Of a stretch of DNA of 64,000 bases, positions 41,675 through 51,291 are shown one piece after another. Below the pieces are notes generated by a model, which was not told the origin of the DNA, did not search any database, and saw only the letters and a list, made by a program, of their open reading frames with translations. The stretch spans positions 372,001 to 436,000 of the forward strand of contig NZ_MUNS01000020.1 in the NCBI RefSeq assembly GCF_002002705.1, given 5' to 3'. This DNA comes from Polaromonas sp. C04. Lineage in GTDB: Bacteria; Pseudomonadota; Gammaproteobacteria; Burkholderiales; Burkholderiaceae_C. The stretch's first letter is position 1. The number at the start of each line of letters is the position of its first letter. The position numbers were made by a program, and so were the translations under genes.

Positions 41675-42502
41675 ATGAATACACCACCACCTGCTCCTGC
41701 TCGTTCGACCGACGCCCGGCCGCCGCGCCCGCGTCCCACGCCGCGCCGTATCGAGGTCCAGCACATCCGGCGACTGAGCCCGCACATGGCGCGCATCACG
41801 TTTGGCGGGCCCGATCTGGCGGGCTTTGAATGGCGCGGTCCGGCGGGGCACCTCAAGCTGACGGTTCCCGACGAAGGCCAGATTGAAGCGCCGATGCCGC
41901 AGGACGATGGCCCGCGCTCGGGCCTGATGCGCACCTACACGCCGCGCAGTTTCGATGCGAAGGCGATGCTGCTCGATGTGGACTTTGTGCTGCACGCCTA
42001 TGGGCCGGCCGGCCGCTGGGCCTCGCGCGCGCAGGTGGGCGACCGCCTGGTGCTGATGGGCCCGGCGCCGGGCTACAAGATCGACGCGGGCGCCGACTGG
42101 TTTGTGCTGGCCGGCGACGATACTGCGCTGCCGGCGATCGAGACGATCCTGGCGGAGTTGCCCGCGCGCGTGAAGGCGCTGGTGTTTGTGGAAGTGGCGG
42201 ATAGCGCCGAGGCGCGCGAGTTGCACAGCCCCGCCGGCGTGGACGTGCAATGGCTGGTGCGCGATGCCGACCCGGCCGCGGCGGGCCGGGCGCTGGAGGC
42301 CGCGCTGCGCGCACTGCCGGCCTTGCCGCCCGGCCCGGGCCGGATCTATGTGGGCTGCGAATCGACGGCGATGCGCCGCATTCGCGATTTCTGGGTCAAG
42401 GAGCGCGGCGTGGAGGCCCGCGGCGTGGTGGCGCGCGGTTACTGGAAGCTGGGCAACCCGAACAACCCGGATCGCGATTTCGCCGACGAGCCGGCTCGAT
42501 GA
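41675..42502 (+). CDS. Siderophore-interacting protein (FAD ferric-siderophore reductase)
   Basis: The 275-aa product opens with a Pro/Arg-rich stretch, then the FAD_binding_9 domain with MRTYTPRSFD (the RxYT flavin motif) and DFVLHAYGPAGRWA, and the SIP domain with VLAGDDTALPAIETIL and the WVKERGV..RGYWKLG tail. Such ViuB/YqjH-like enzymes reduce ferric siderophores in the cytoplasm. No siderophore genes are nearby. Confidence 0.93.
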   Translation: MNTPPPAPARSTDARPPRPRPTPRRIEVQHIRRLSPHMARITFGGPDLAGFEWRGPAGHLKLTVPDEGQIEAPMPQDDGPRSGLMRTYTPRSFDAKAMLLDVDFVLHAYGPAGRWASRAQVGDRLVLMGPAPGYKIDAGADWFVLAGDDTALPAIETILAELPARVKALVFVEVADSAEARELHSPAGVDVQWLVRDADPAAAGRALEAALRALPALPPGPGRIYVGCESTAMRRIRDFWVKERGVEARGVVARGYWKLGNPNNPDRDFADEPAR

Positions 42503-42538
42503 TCTGATGGCCTCATGACGTGAGGCGCGCCTGGCGCC

Positions 42539-43426
42539 TCAACCCTGCGCGCAGGGCAGGCCCGGCGTGTTGCTCCACTCGCTCCAGCTGCCCGCGTACA
42601 GCGCCGTGCGGCCCAGGCCGGCGACTTCCATCGCAATGATGTTGGGTACGGCGCTGACGCCGCTGCCGCAGTGGTGCACCACGCTGGCCGGGTCGCGGCC
42701 GGCCAGCAGGGTGTCGAATTCGGCCTTGAGCTGTGCGGCCGGTTTGAACTTGCCGTCGACCCCGATGTTCTGGTTGAACGGGCGGTTCAGCGCGCCAGGG
42801 ATGTGGCCCGCGACCGGGTCGAGCGGTTCGACCTCGCCGCGAAAGCGCGGCGCGCCGCGCGCATCAATGAGGGTCTGGGTCGGTCGGCCCAATTGGTCTG
42901 CTACTGTTTTTGTAGCTACCAGCGAAGCCCTGGCGGGGGCCAGCATGAAGTTCGACTGAAAGTGCGAGGGTTCCTCGCCGCTGGCCGTGGCGCCGCCCGC
43001 TGCAATCCAGGCCTGCAGGCCGCCGTCGAGCACGGCCACGTTCTCATGGCCGGCCCACTTGAGCATCCACCACAGGCGCCCACAATAGTTGGCGCCCTGG
43101 CGGTCGTACACCACGGCCTGCATGTCGTTGGCAAAGCCCACGCTGCTGAGCCAGATGGCAAATTTTTCGCGCGCGGGCAGCGGGTGGCGCCCGCCCGAGG
43201 CCGCGTCCGGCGGCACCTGGAATTTGCCGCTCGCATCGGGCAGGCCATGGGCGCTCAGCGCGGTGTCCAGGTGGGCATAGACCGCGCCCGGAATGTGCGC
43301 ATCGCGGTATTGCTGCTCGCCCACCGCGGGCTGCATCAGCTCAAAGCTGCAGTCAAAGACCATCAGCGGCTGGCCGCTTTGGCTCAAGGCTTGCAGTTGT
43401 TCGACGGAAATCAGGGTGTTGTACAT
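42539..43426 (-). CDS. sseA: 3-mercaptopyruvate/thiosulfate sulfurtransferase
   Basis: The 295-aa product has two rhodanese domains: VFDCSFELM and VYDRQGANYCGRLWWMLKW in the inactive first domain, and HHCGSGVSAVPN with the active Cys in the second. The CGSGVS loop is the 3-mercaptopyruvate type. A 17-bp repeat (42900-42916) lies in the coding sequence in the inter-domain linker and gives the unusual ATKTVAD stretch. Confidence 0.94.
   Translation of the reverse strand: MYNTLISVEQLQALSQSGQPLMVFDCSFELMQPAVGEQQYRDAHIPGAVYAHLDTALSAHGLPDASGKFQVPPDAASGGRHPLPAREKFAIWLSSVGFANDMQAVVYDRQGANYCGRLWWMLKWAGHENVAVLDGGLQAWIAAGGATASGEEPSHFQSNFMLAPARASLVATKTVADQLGRPTQTLIDARGAPRFRGEVEPLDPVAGHIPGALNRPFNQNIGVDGKFKPAAQLKAEFDTLLAGRDPASVVHHCGSGVSAVPNIIAMEVAGLGRTALYAGSWSEWSNTPGLPCAQG
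42900..42916 (+). repeat. 17-bp GCTA-N9-TAGC element in sseA
   Basis: GCTACTGTTTTTGTAGC is a perfect 5-bp inverted repeat around seven AT-rich bases, set in GC-rich coding sequence. Confidence 0.65.
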
Positions 43427-43650
43427 GTCAATTGCTCCACTGTGCGTTGCGCGATCTACGGCGCCTGAAACCGGTGCGGCCAGATGCCAGGGATACCGCG
43501 GAACCGGCTTTGCCGGGCCGCCGGTATCGCCCCCTTGAGGGGGCTGAGAGGCCGCGGCTCCAGACCTGCCTGAGCAGGTCTGGACGGCCTCGAAGAGCCA
43601 CGGCCTCTGGCAGTGGCACTACGCCGCAGGCGCTTCGGGGGTGTTTCATC
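43427..43650. other. Intergenic region with hairpins upstream of sseA
   Basis: No gene is seen. CCAGACCTGC-CTGA-GCAGGTCTGG (43560-43583) is a perfect 10-bp hairpin, and GCCCCCTTGAGGGGGC near 43529-43544 is a palindrome like the core of the dispersed GC-rich repeat. These lie between the DMT permease stop and the sseA start on the minus strand. Confidence 0.5.
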
Positions 43651-44529
43651 CTAATGTTCCTCGGCGGGGGCGTGGGGGACGGCGTGCTCGCGCAGCACGG
43701 TGGCGGCAATGCCGCTGATCACGATCAGGCCCATGCCGGCCCAGCCCATGAGCTCGATATGGTCGCCAAACAGGGCCACGCTGTAAATCGCGCCAAACAC
43801 AATGCCCGAGTATTGCAAATTCGCCACCACCAGCGTGGCGCCATGGCTATACGCGCGGGTCATGCACAACTGGCCCAGCGAGGCCAGCACGCCGACCGGG
43901 ATCAGCCACAGCGCGGACGGCCAGACCCAGGGCGAGATGCCGACCGCCATCATGCCGGCCGCGCCCGCCACCACCGAGCCCACGGAAAAGTAGAACACCA
44001 CGCGCGTCTCGGGCTCGCCCAGACGCGACAGCGCCATCACCTGCATGTAGGCGAAGGCCGCGCTCATGCCCGAGAGCAGGCCCAGCAGCCCGGCGAAGGC
44101 CTGGTGGTGGTCGAAGGTGGGGCGCAGCATCAGCACCACGCCGACAAAGCCTAGCATCACGGTCAGCACCAGCGGACCCTGCTTCTGCACCCGGCCCAGC
44201 AGCAGTGAGCCGCCGACCAGGAAGGCGGCGATCCAGACGCTGCTCATGTAGTTGAGTGTCATGGCGGTGGCCAGCGGCAGGTGCGCCAGGGCGTAAAACC
44301 ACGCGCCCAGCGACATCACGCCGATCAGGCTGCGCCAGGCGTGCATGCCGGGGAAGCGCGTGGCCAGGCTGATGCCGCGCGTGCGGGCCAGCGCCCCCAG
44401 GAAGACGACGCCGATCAGGCCGCGGTAAAAAATCAGCTCGGCGCTGTTGAAGGCGCTGGAGGCGAACTTGACGCACACCCCCATGCTGGCGAAAAGCAGC
44501 GAGGCAAGAATCATCCACAGGGCCTGCAT
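43651..44529 (-). CDS. DMT superfamily (EamA) permease
   Basis: The 292-aa product has ten helices in two EamA repeats, starting MQALWMILASLLFASMGVCVKFA. Features such as FYRGLIGVVFLG and the repeat-2 AVLASLGQLCMTRAYSHG are typical. It exports small metabolites; the substrate is unknown. The ATG overlaps the leuD stop by one base (TGATG). Confidence 0.9.
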   Translation of the reverse strand: MQALWMILASLLFASMGVCVKFASSAFNSAELIFYRGLIGVVFLGALARTRGISLATRFPGMHAWRSLIGVMSLGAWFYALAHLPLATAMTLNYMSSVWIAAFLVGGSLLLGRVQKQGPLVLTVMLGFVGVVLMLRPTFDHHQAFAGLLGLLSGMSAAFAYMQVMALSRLGEPETRVVFYFSVGSVVAGAAGMMAVGISPWVWPSALWLIPVGVLASLGQLCMTRAYSHGATLVVANLQYSGIVFGAIYSVALFGDHIELMGWAGMGLIVISGIAATVLREHAVPHAPAEEH

Positions 44530-45179
44530 CAATTCTCCAGTGTTTTGGCCAGCCAGGGCTGGCGTGCCAGGCGTGCCGCTTCGAAGGCGGCGATGGCCGG
44601 GCGCTGCGTCAGCGTGGCGGCGATCCAGTCGCCATCCTGCGTCAGCAAATGGCGCTCGCGCTGGCTCAGGTTGAAGCCGAAGGACTGCGGGCCAGCCTGC
44701 ACGCGGCCGGCCATCAGGTCGATGCCGACGTTCAGCACCTGGTGCTGCGCCATGGCAAACAGGGCGTCCACGTCGCCTGCAGTCAAGGTGATGGCGGCAA
44801 CGCCGCCCAGCGGGCAATTTTGCCGGAAGATGTCGCCGAAGCTGGGTGCCATGACGGCCTTGAAGCCATAGTCCCGCAGGGCCCATACCGCATGTTCGCG
44901 ACTGGAGCCGCAGCCGAAGTTGCCGCGCGCCAGCAGCACCGTGGCGCCGCGCAGCGCGGGCTGGTTGAGAACGAAATCCGGGTTGCGCCGGCGTCTGGAA
45001 TGGTCCTGGCCCAGATCGCCGGGGTCGAGATAGCGCCAGCTGTCGAACAGCACGTCGCCGTAGCCGCTTCTGGCGGTGGAGCGGCCGTATTGCTTGGGGA
45101 AGATGGCGTCGGTATCGACGTTGGCGCGGTCCAGCGGCGCCACGATGCCGCTGTGCCGGCCTTGCAGGAACGATGGCAT
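44529..45179 (-). CDS. leuD: 3-isopropylmalate dehydratase small subunit (orphan)
   Basis: The 216-aa product has the swivel domain of aconitase-like enzymes: DRANVDTDAIFPKQ, GYGDVLFDSWRYLD, NPDFVLNQP and NFGCGSSREHAVWAL, all typical of LeuD. With LeuC it isomerises 2- and 3-isopropylmalate in leucine synthesis. No leuC or leuB is nearby; it lies between a DMT permease and a Rieske oxygenase, so it may be a second copy serving another hydro-lyase. Confidence 0.88.
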   Translation of the reverse strand: MPSFLQGRHSGIVAPLDRANVDTDAIFPKQYGRSTARSGYGDVLFDSWRYLDPGDLGQDHSRRRRNPDFVLNQPALRGATVLLARGNFGCGSSREHAVWALRDYGFKAVMAPSFGDIFRQNCPLGGVAAITLTAGDVDALFAMAQHQVLNVGIDLMAGRVQAGPQSFGFNLSQRERHLLTQDGDWIAATLTQRPAIAAFEAARLARQPWLAKTLEN

Positions 45180-45199
45180 CGGACTCGCCGCGTGTGAGG

Positions 45200-46360
45200 T
45201 CAGGCTTGCACGGGCGCGCGCCGCATCACGCGCCGGTACCACTCGTGGAAGTGCTGCATGCCGTCTTCCATCGGGCTCTGGTAGGGGCCGGCCTCGTTGT
45301 CGCCGCGCTGCATCAACGCCTTGCGGCCGGCGTCCATGCGCAGCGCGATTTCGTCGTCTTCCACGCAGGTTTCCATGTAGGCGGCCTGCTGCGACTCGAC
45401 AAATTCGCGCTCGAACGCGGCGATTTCCTCGGGATAGAAGAACTCGACCATGTTCAGGGTCTTCTGCGGACCCATCGGGTACAGGGTGGACACCGTGAGC
45501 ACATGCGGGTACCACTCCACCATGATGTGCGGGTAGTACGAGAGCCAGATCGCGCCGTAGCGCGGTGGCTGGCCATTGCGGTAGTTCAGCAATGCCTGCT
45601 GCCAGCGCTCGTACACGGGGCTGCCCGCCTTGCCGAGCCGGTTCGCCACGCCCACGGTCTGCACCGAGTAGGCGTCCTTGAATTCCCAGCGCAGGTCTTC
45701 GCAGCTGACAAACTGGCCCAGACCGGGGTGGAACGGGCCGACGTGGTAGTCCTCCAGGTAGACCTCGATGAAGGTTTTCCAGTTGTAGTTGCATTCGTGC
45801 AGTTCGACCCGGTCCAGCACATGGCCCGAGAAATCGAGTGCGGCGAGCGGGCCCATGTGGGCCAGATCCGCGGCCACGTCCCGGCCGTTGGCCTCGAACA
45901 GCAGGCCGTTCCACGCCTGCAGCGGGTAGTCGTTCAGGTTCAGGCAGGGGTCCTGGGCAAAATGCGGCGCCCCCAGCAGGGTGCCGGCCGGGCTGGCCTG
46001 GTCGGGGCCGCCGCCGCTGTAGGTCCAGCGGTGCAGCGGGCATACGATGTTGCCGCCCGAGCTGCCCGGCTGGCTGGTCTGCAGCGAGCCGCGGCCCTTG
46101 AGGATCAGGGCCTGGCGATGCCGGCAGACGTTGGAGATCAGCGACACCCCCTGCGGCGTGCGTACCAGGGCGCGGCCCTCGCCCTCGGCGGGCAGCGTGT
46201 GGTAATCCCCCACCTGGGGCACGGCGCACTGATGCCCCACATAGCGGGGCCCGGGCTGAAAGATAGTGCTTTGCTCGCGCTGGTACAGCGCTTCGTCAAA
46301 GTAGCTTGAAACTGGTAGTTGGCTTGCGGCCTGCTGCAGTTGAAGACTTAAATCAGTCAT
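45200..46360 (-). CDS. Rieske non-heme iron oxygenase, alpha subunit
   Basis: The 386-aa product has the Rieske cluster ligands in NVCRHR (Cys79, His81) and CPLHRW (Cys107, His110). The catalytic domain contains NWKTFIEVYLEDYHVGPFHPGL with the two His and nearby acid that hold mononuclear iron. It resembles the choline monooxygenase/carnitine oxygenase/glycine-betaine oxygenase branch more than aromatic-ring dioxygenases. No reductase is adjacent. The substrate is not determined. Confidence 0.9.
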   Translation of the reverse strand: MTDLSLQLQQAASQLPVSSYFDEALYQREQSTIFQPGPRYVGHQCAVPQVGDYHTLPAEGEGRALVRTPQGVSLISNVCRHRQALILKGRGSLQTSQPGSSGGNIVCPLHRWTYSGGGPDQASPAGTLLGAPHFAQDPCLNLNDYPLQAWNGLLFEANGRDVAADLAHMGPLAALDFSGHVLDRVELHECNYNWKTFIEVYLEDYHVGPFHPGLGQFVSCEDLRWEFKDAYSVQTVGVANRLGKAGSPVYERWQQALLNYRNGQPPRYGAIWLSYYPHIMVEWYPHVLTVSTLYPMGPQKTLNMVEFFYPEEIAAFEREFVESQQAAYMETCVEDDEIALRMDAGRKALMQRGDNEAGPYQSPMEDGMQHFHEWYRRVMRRAPVQA

Positions 46361-46570
46361 GGTGACCTGACCTAGAGACTCCCCCTATGAAGGGGCAGAA
46401 GGGTAGACGCTCAATCCGAAGAGAGAAACGCGGAAAGGGTGGGCCGGCAGCGCCGGGGAAGGGATTCGAAGACCCCAGAAAGGAGTCGTCGATTGTACCC
46501 CGCAGGGGCGCTGGCGGGGCGTTCCTGTCCCCAACGCCTAAAATCGGGGTTTTCGATCCGTAATAACCCC

Positions 46571-46813
46571 ATGCCCAAGGCCCCTGCCCAGACCAAGACA
46601 CCCGCTCCACCCGCCAGCTACGAGGCGGCGCTGGAAGAGCTCGAACAGCTGGTGAGCCAGATCGAGTCGGGCAAGATGCCGCTGGAGCAGTTGCTCAGCG
46701 GCTACCAGCGCGGGGCCGAGCTGCTGAAGTTCTGCCGCGACAAGCTGGAGGCGGTCGAAGGCCAGATCAAGGTGCTCGACGACGGCGTGCTCAAGCCATG
46801 GACACAAGAGTGA
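46571..46813 (+). CDS. xseB: Exodeoxyribonuclease VII small subunit
   Basis: The 80-aa product has [40 protein letters not shown], the three-helix XseB signature. With XseA it degrades single-stranded DNA. It overlaps ispA by 16 bp, the usual xseB-ispA-dxs order. Confidence 0.96.
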   Translation: MPKAPAQTKTPAPPASYEAALEELEQLVSQIESGKMPLEQLLSGYQRGAELLKFCRDKLEAVEGQIKVLDDGVLKPWTQE

Positions 46814-47742
46814 GGCCGCAGGTCGTCGCCCGCAGCGCGCCAGGCTTCGATCTGCGCGCGTGGAGCGGCACGCATCTGGAGAGGGTCGAGCAGGCGCTCT
46901 CCAACTGGGTTGTGATGGACGCACCTGCCGGACTGGGCGACGCGATGCGCTACGCCGTGCTGGACGGCGGCAAGCGGCTGCGGCCGCTGCTGGTGCTGGC
47001 GGCCTGCGAAGCCGTGAACGGCCATACCGATGCGGCACTGCGGGCCGCCTGCGCCGCCGAGCTGATCCATGCCTACTCGCTGGTGCACGATGACCTGCCG
47101 TGCATGGACAACGACGTGCTGCGCCGCGGCAAGCCGACGGTGCACGTCCGGTTTGGCGAGGCCCAGGCCCTGCTGGCCGGCGATGCGCTGCAGGCGCTGG
47201 CGTTTGAATTGCTCACGCCGGACGATGGCACGGTCAGCGCTGCGGTGCAGGCTGCCTTGTGTCGCCTGCTGGCCCGCTCGGCAGGGTACCAGGGCATGGC
47301 CGGCGGCCAGGCGATCGACCTGGCCAGCGTGGGCCTGGCTTTGAGCGAGGCGCAATTGCGCGAGATGCACCGCCTGAAAACCGGCGCCCTGCTGCAGGGC
47401 AGTGTGTTGATGGGCGCCGCCTGCGGTGTCGCCCCGGTGGCTGCCACAGCGGCGCTGGGCGAGTATGGTGCTGCGATCGGGCTGGCTTTTCAGGTGGTGG
47501 ATGACATCCTGGACGTCACGGCCGACTCTGCCACGCTGGGCAAGACCGCCGGCAAGGACGCGGCGCAGGACAAGCCGACCTATGTGTCGCTGCTCGGGCT
47601 GGAACGCTCGCGCGCCTATGCCCAGGCGCTCTTGGCGCAGGCACTCGCCGCGCTGGATGCCAGCGGACTCGACACCAATGGCCAGGCACGGACCCAGGCG
47701 CTGCGCGCGCTGGCCGATATGGTCGTGAACAGGGATAAATAA
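46798..47742 (+). CDS. ispA: Farnesyl diphosphate synthase
   Basis: The 314-aa trans-prenyltransferase has GGKRLRPLL, the first aspartate-rich motif in [10 protein letters not shown] and the second in [10 protein letters not shown], with GKTAGKD for substrate binding. It condenses IPP with DMAPP and GPP to make FPP for ubiquinone, undecaprenol and hopanoids. It overlaps xseB and lies 3 bp before dxs. Confidence 0.95.
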   Translation: MDTRVRPQVVARSAPGFDLRAWSGTHLERVEQALSNWVVMDAPAGLGDAMRYAVLDGGKRLRPLLVLAACEAVNGHTDAALRAACAAELIHAYSLVHDDLPCMDNDVLRRGKPTVHVRFGEAQALLAGDALQALAFELLTPDDGTVSAAVQAALCRLLARSAGYQGMAGGQAIDLASVGLALSEAQLREMHRLKTGALLQGSVLMGAACGVAPVAATAALGEYGAAIGLAFQVVDDILDVTADSATLGKTAGKDAAQDKPTYVSLLGLERSRAYAQALLAQALAALDASGLDTNGQARTQALRALADMVVNRDK

Positions 47743-47745
47743 ACA

Positions 47746-49656
47746 ATGACTTCGCTGCTGCAAACCATCAACGACCCGGCCGACCTGCGCCGGCTGCCGC
47801 GCACGCAACTGCGGGCGCTGTCCGATGAGCTGCGCGCCTATGTGCTCGACAGCGTGTCCAAAACGGGCGGGCACCTGAGCTCCAACCTCGGCACGGTCGA
47901 GCTCACGGTGGCGCTGCATTACGTGTTCAACACGCCGTATGACCGGCTGGTGTGGGATGTGGGCCATCAGACCTATCCGCACAAGATCCTGACCGGGCGG
48001 CGCGAGCGCATGGGCTCGCTGCGCCAGCTCGGCGGCCTGTCGGGCTTTCCGCAGCGCGCCGAGAGCGAGTACGACACCTTTGGCACGGCGCATTCGAGCA
48101 CCTCGATCTCGGCGGCCCTGGGCATGGCGCTGGCCGCCAAACAAAAGGGCGAGGACCGCCATGCGGTGGCGATCATCGGCGACGGCGCCATGAGCGCCGG
48201 CATGGCGTTCGAGGCGCTCAATAACGCGGGCGTGGCGGAAGGCAAGCTGCTGGTGATCCTGAACGACAACGACATGAGCATCAGCCCGCCGGTCGGCGCG
48301 CTGAATCGGTACCTGGCGCAGCTGATGAGCGGGCATTTCTACGATGCCGCCAAAAACGTGGGCAAGCAGGTGCTGCGCGCCGCGCCGCCGCTGTTCGAGC
48401 TGGCCAAGCGGCTGGAACAGCACGCCAAGGGCATGGTGCTGCCGGCCACGCTGTTCGAGCAGTTCGGCTTCAACTACATCGGCCCGATCGACGGGCACGA
48501 CCTCGACGCGCTGATTCCCACGCTGGAAAACATCAAGCACCTGAAGGGGCCGCAGTTCCTGCATGTGGTGACCAAAAAAGGCCAGGGCTACAAGCTGGCC
48601 GAAGCCGACCCGGTGGCTTACCACGGGCCCGGCAAGTTCGACCCGGCAATCGGGCTGCAAAAGCCCAGCACGCCGGCGCGGCAAACCTTCACCCAGGTGT
48701 TCGGCCAGTGGCTGTGCGACATGGCCGAGAAGGACCCACGGCTGGTCGGCATCACGCCCGCCATGCGCGAAGGCTCCGGCCTGGTCGAGTTCGAAAAGCG
48801 CTATCCCGGCCGCTACTACGACGTGGGCATTGCCGAGCAGCATTCGGTGACCTTCGCCGCCGGCCTCGCCTGCGAGGGCCTCAAGCCCGTGCTGGCGATT
48901 TACTCGACCTTTTTGCAGCGCGGCTACGACCAGCTGATCCACGACGTGGCGATCCAGAACCTGCCGGTGGTGTTTGCGCTGGACCGCGCCGGCATCGTGG
49001 GCGCCGACGGCGCGACTCACGCGGGCGCCTACGACATCGCTTTCCTGCGCTGCATTCCGAACATGAGCGTGGCCTGCCCGGCCGACGAGAACGAATGCCG
49101 CAAGCTCTTGAGTACCGCGTTCGAGCAGGACCACCCGGTGGCGGTGCGCTATCCGCGCGGCGCCGGTGCCGGTGTTGCGACCGAGGCGGGGCTGCGGGCG
49201 CTGCCGTTCGGCAAAGGCGAAATCCGCCGCATGGCCACCGGCCATCCGGCGGACGCGTGCAAGGGCATCGCCATCGTGGTCTTCGGCACGCTCTTGTATC
49301 CGGCGCTGCAGGCGGCCGACAAGCTCAACGCCACGGTGGTGAATATGCGCTGGGCCAAGCCGCTCGACATCGAATTGCTGCTGCAGGTCGCGGCCGGGCA
49401 CGAGGCGCTGGTCACGCTGGAGGACGGCGCCATCATGGGCGGCGCGGGCAGTGCCGTGACCGAGGCCCTGAATGCCGCCGGCGTGCTCAAGCCCGTGCTG
49501 CAGCTGGGCCTGCCGGACAAATTCATCGAGCATGGCGACCCGGCCAAACTCATGGCGCTGCAGGGGCTGGACGCTGCCGGTATCGAAAAATCCATAACGA
49601 ATCGCTTTTCAGCCCTTGTGGTGAATGGGCGACCCGCTCTTAAATCTGTAGCGTGA
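47746..49656 (+). CDS. dxs: 1-deoxy-D-xylulose-5-phosphate synthase
   Basis: The 636-aa transketolase-like enzyme has [29 protein letters not shown], the TPP motif [15 protein letters not shown] to NDNDMSIS, and [19 protein letters not shown]. It makes DXP from pyruvate and glyceraldehyde 3-phosphate, the first step of the MEP pathway that feeds ispA next to it. The extreme 3' end, including the last codons, coincides with a 17-bp repeat (49636-49652). Confidence 0.97.
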   Translation: MTSLLQTINDPADLRRLPRTQLRALSDELRAYVLDSVSKTGGHLSSNLGTVELTVALHYVFNTPYDRLVWDVGHQTYPHKILTGRRERMGSLRQLGGLSGFPQRAESEYDTFGTAHSSTSISAALGMALAAKQKGEDRHAVAIIGDGAMSAGMAFEALNNAGVAEGKLLVILNDNDMSISPPVGALNRYLAQLMSGHFYDAAKNVGKQVLRAAPPLFELAKRLEQHAKGMVLPATLFEQFGFNYIGPIDGHDLDALIPTLENIKHLKGPQFLHVVTKKGQGYKLAEADPVAYHGPGKFDPAIGLQKPSTPARQTFTQVFGQWLCDMAEKDPRLVGITPAMREGSGLVEFEKRYPGRYYDVGIAEQHSVTFAAGLACEGLKPVLAIYSTFLQRGYDQLIHDVAIQNLPVVFALDRAGIVGADGATHAGAYDIAFLRCIPNMSVACPADENECRKLLSTAFEQDHPVAVRYPRGAGAGVATEAGLRALPFGKGEIRRMATGHPADACKGIAIVVFGTLLYPALQAADKLNATVVNMRWAKPLDIELLLQVAAGHEALVTLEDGAIMGGAGSAVTEALNAAGVLKPVLQLGLPDKFIEHGDPAKLMALQGLDAAGIEKSITNRFSALVVNGRPALKSVA

Positions 49657-49659
49657 CCG

Positions 49660-50415
49660 TCAACTGCCCAGGTAGGCTTCCTGCACCCTGGGGTTGACCA
49701 GCAGCTCGCGGCCGGTGCCGGCGAGCACGATGCTGCCGGTCTCGATCACGTAGGCGCGGTTCGCGATTTTGAGCGCCTGGCGTACGTTTTGCTCGACCAG
49801 GAAGATGGTCAGGCCGGCCTGGTTGATCTCGCGCAGGGTGCGGAAAATGTCCTGCACGATGATCGGCGCCAGCCCCATGGACGGCTCATCCAGCAGCAGC
49901 ACGCGCGGCTTGGCCATCAGGGCCCGGCCAATCGCGAGCATCTGCTGCTCGCCGCCCGACAGGTTGCCCGCCAGGCCGCCGGCGCGCTCCTTGAGCACGG
50001 GAAACAGGTTGAAGACGTAGTCGAGGTCGTGCGCCCGGCCGCCCTTGTCGCGCCGCGTGTAGGCACCGAGTTCCAGGTTTTCGCGCACCGTCAGGGTGCT
50101 CAAAGTAGCGCGCCCTTCGGCCACCTGCACCACGCCGCTGGCGACAATCTTGTGCGGCGCCATTTTTGTCAAATCGCGGCCATCGAACGTGACGCGGCCC
50201 GCAGCCTTCTTGACCAGACCCGAGAGCGCCAGCAGGGTGGTTGATTTGCCGGCGCCGTTCGCGCCCACCAGCGTGGTGATCTGGCCCTCGTGCAGTTCCA
50301 GGTCGATGCCCTTGACCGCTTCGATCTTGCCGTAGGCGACCTTGAGACCGCTGACCTGCAAGAGAGGTGCGCGTGTGGTCGCCCCCGCGCTGGCCACTTC
50401 GTGCACGGCGCTCAT
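49660..50415 (-). CDS. livF: Branched-chain amino acid ABC transporter ATP-binding protein LivF
   Basis: The 251-aa ATPase has GANGAGKSTTLLAL (Walker A), NLSGGEQQMLAIGRALM (signature) and RVLLLDEPSMGLAP (Walker B), with the LivF-type YVIETGSIVLAG tail. It powers uptake with LivG. The start overlaps the livG stop (ATGA). It converges on dxs with 3 bp between stops. Confidence 0.94.
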   Translation of the reverse strand: MSAVHEVASAGATTRAPLLQVSGLKVAYGKIEAVKGIDLELHEGQITTLVGANGAGKSTTLLALSGLVKKAAGRVTFDGRDLTKMAPHKIVASGVVQVAEGRATLSTLTVRENLELGAYTRRDKGGRAHDLDYVFNLFPVLKERAGGLAGNLSGGEQQMLAIGRALMAKPRVLLLDEPSMGLAPIIVQDIFRTLREINQAGLTIFLVEQNVRQALKIANRAYVIETGSIVLAGTGRELLVNPRVQEAYLGS

Positions 50416-51290
50416 GCGGTTGCTCCCGTGGCGTCCAGGCTGGCTTCGTCCTCTTCGCGGCCCAGGTAGGCCTCGATCACCTGCGGGTCGTTGCGGATCG
50501 CGTCGGGGGCGCCGCGCGCGATGATGCGGCCAAAATTCAGCACGGCGATGTCCTGGCACAGGCCCATCACAAAGCGCATGTCGTGTTCAATCATGAAAAT
50601 CGTGTAGCCGCGCGCGCTGATGTTGCGGATCTCCACCATCAGCTCGACTTTCTCGCTGCTGTTCATGCCGGCCACCGGCTCGTCCAGCAGCAGCAGTTTG
50701 GGATTCGTGGCCAGCGCGCGCGCCAGCTCCAGCTTGCGCTGCTCGCCGTAGGAGAGGTTGTCGGCCTTGTCGCTCGCCTTGTGGTCCAGCTTGACCCACG
50801 ACAGCAGCTCCTGCGCGCGCGCCCGGGCCCGGCGCTCCTCGCTGCGGAACAGTCCGGAGCTGGCGAGCAGGCCGAGCGAGCCGTACTTGAGCTGCGCATG
50901 GAAGCCGACCATCACGTTCTCCAGCAGCGACATGTCCTTGAACAGGCGAATGTTCTGGAAGGTGCGGGCCAGACCCAAGCGCGTGATGTCGTGCGGGGTG
51001 CGCCCCGCCAGATTCTGGCCGTTGAACTCGATGCGCCCGCTGGTGGGTGGCAGCAGGCCGGTGATCAGGTTGAAGACGGTGGTCTTGCCCGCGCCGTTGG
51101 GGCCGATCAGGCCGAAGATGCCGCCCTGCGGGATCTCCAGGTTCACGTCCTGCAGCACCTTGAGGCCACCGAAGTGGCGCGACAGCGCGTCCAGCCTTAG
51201 CAAGGTGTTGCCCCCACGCTCGCCCACTGCGTGTGGCTCGCTGCCCCCCGAGGGGGCCCTCACGCCTTGGGACGGCCCGGCGGCGCTCAT
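50412..51290 (-). CDS. livG: Branched-chain amino acid ABC transporter ATP-binding protein LivG
   Basis: The 292-aa product has GPNGAGKTTVFNLITG, LSYGEQRKLELARAL, LLLLDEPVAGMN and the long LivG-specific insert around ARTFQNIRLFKDMSLLENVMVG. The first 27 or so residues are not family-like: they are encoded by an inverted copy of the dispersed GC-rich repeat (51210-51291), which also provides the ATG that overlaps the livM stop. A start nearer residue 28 is possible. Confidence 0.92.
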   Translation of the reverse strand: MSAAGPSQGVRAPSGGSEPHAVGERGGNTLLRLDALSRHFGGLKVLQDVNLEIPQGGIFGLIGPNGAGKTTVFNLITGLLPPTSGRIEFNGQNLAGRTPHDITRLGLARTFQNIRLFKDMSLLENVMVGFHAQLKYGSLGLLASSGLFRSEERRARARAQELLSWVKLDHKASDKADNLSYGEQRKLELARALATNPKLLLLDEPVAGMNSSEKVELMVEIRNISARGYTIFMIEHDMRFVMGLCQDIAVLNFGRIIARGAPDAIRNDPQVIEAYLGREEDEASLDATGATA

Positions 51291-51291
51291 G
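51210..51291 (-). repeat. GC-rich dispersed repeat, copy 3 (livM-livG junction)
   Basis: This copy and the one at 57605-57688 differ at about five of 82 positions when one is inverted. It lies over the livG start and encodes MSAAGPSQGVRAPSGGSEP at the LivG N-terminus. Confidence 0.8.
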
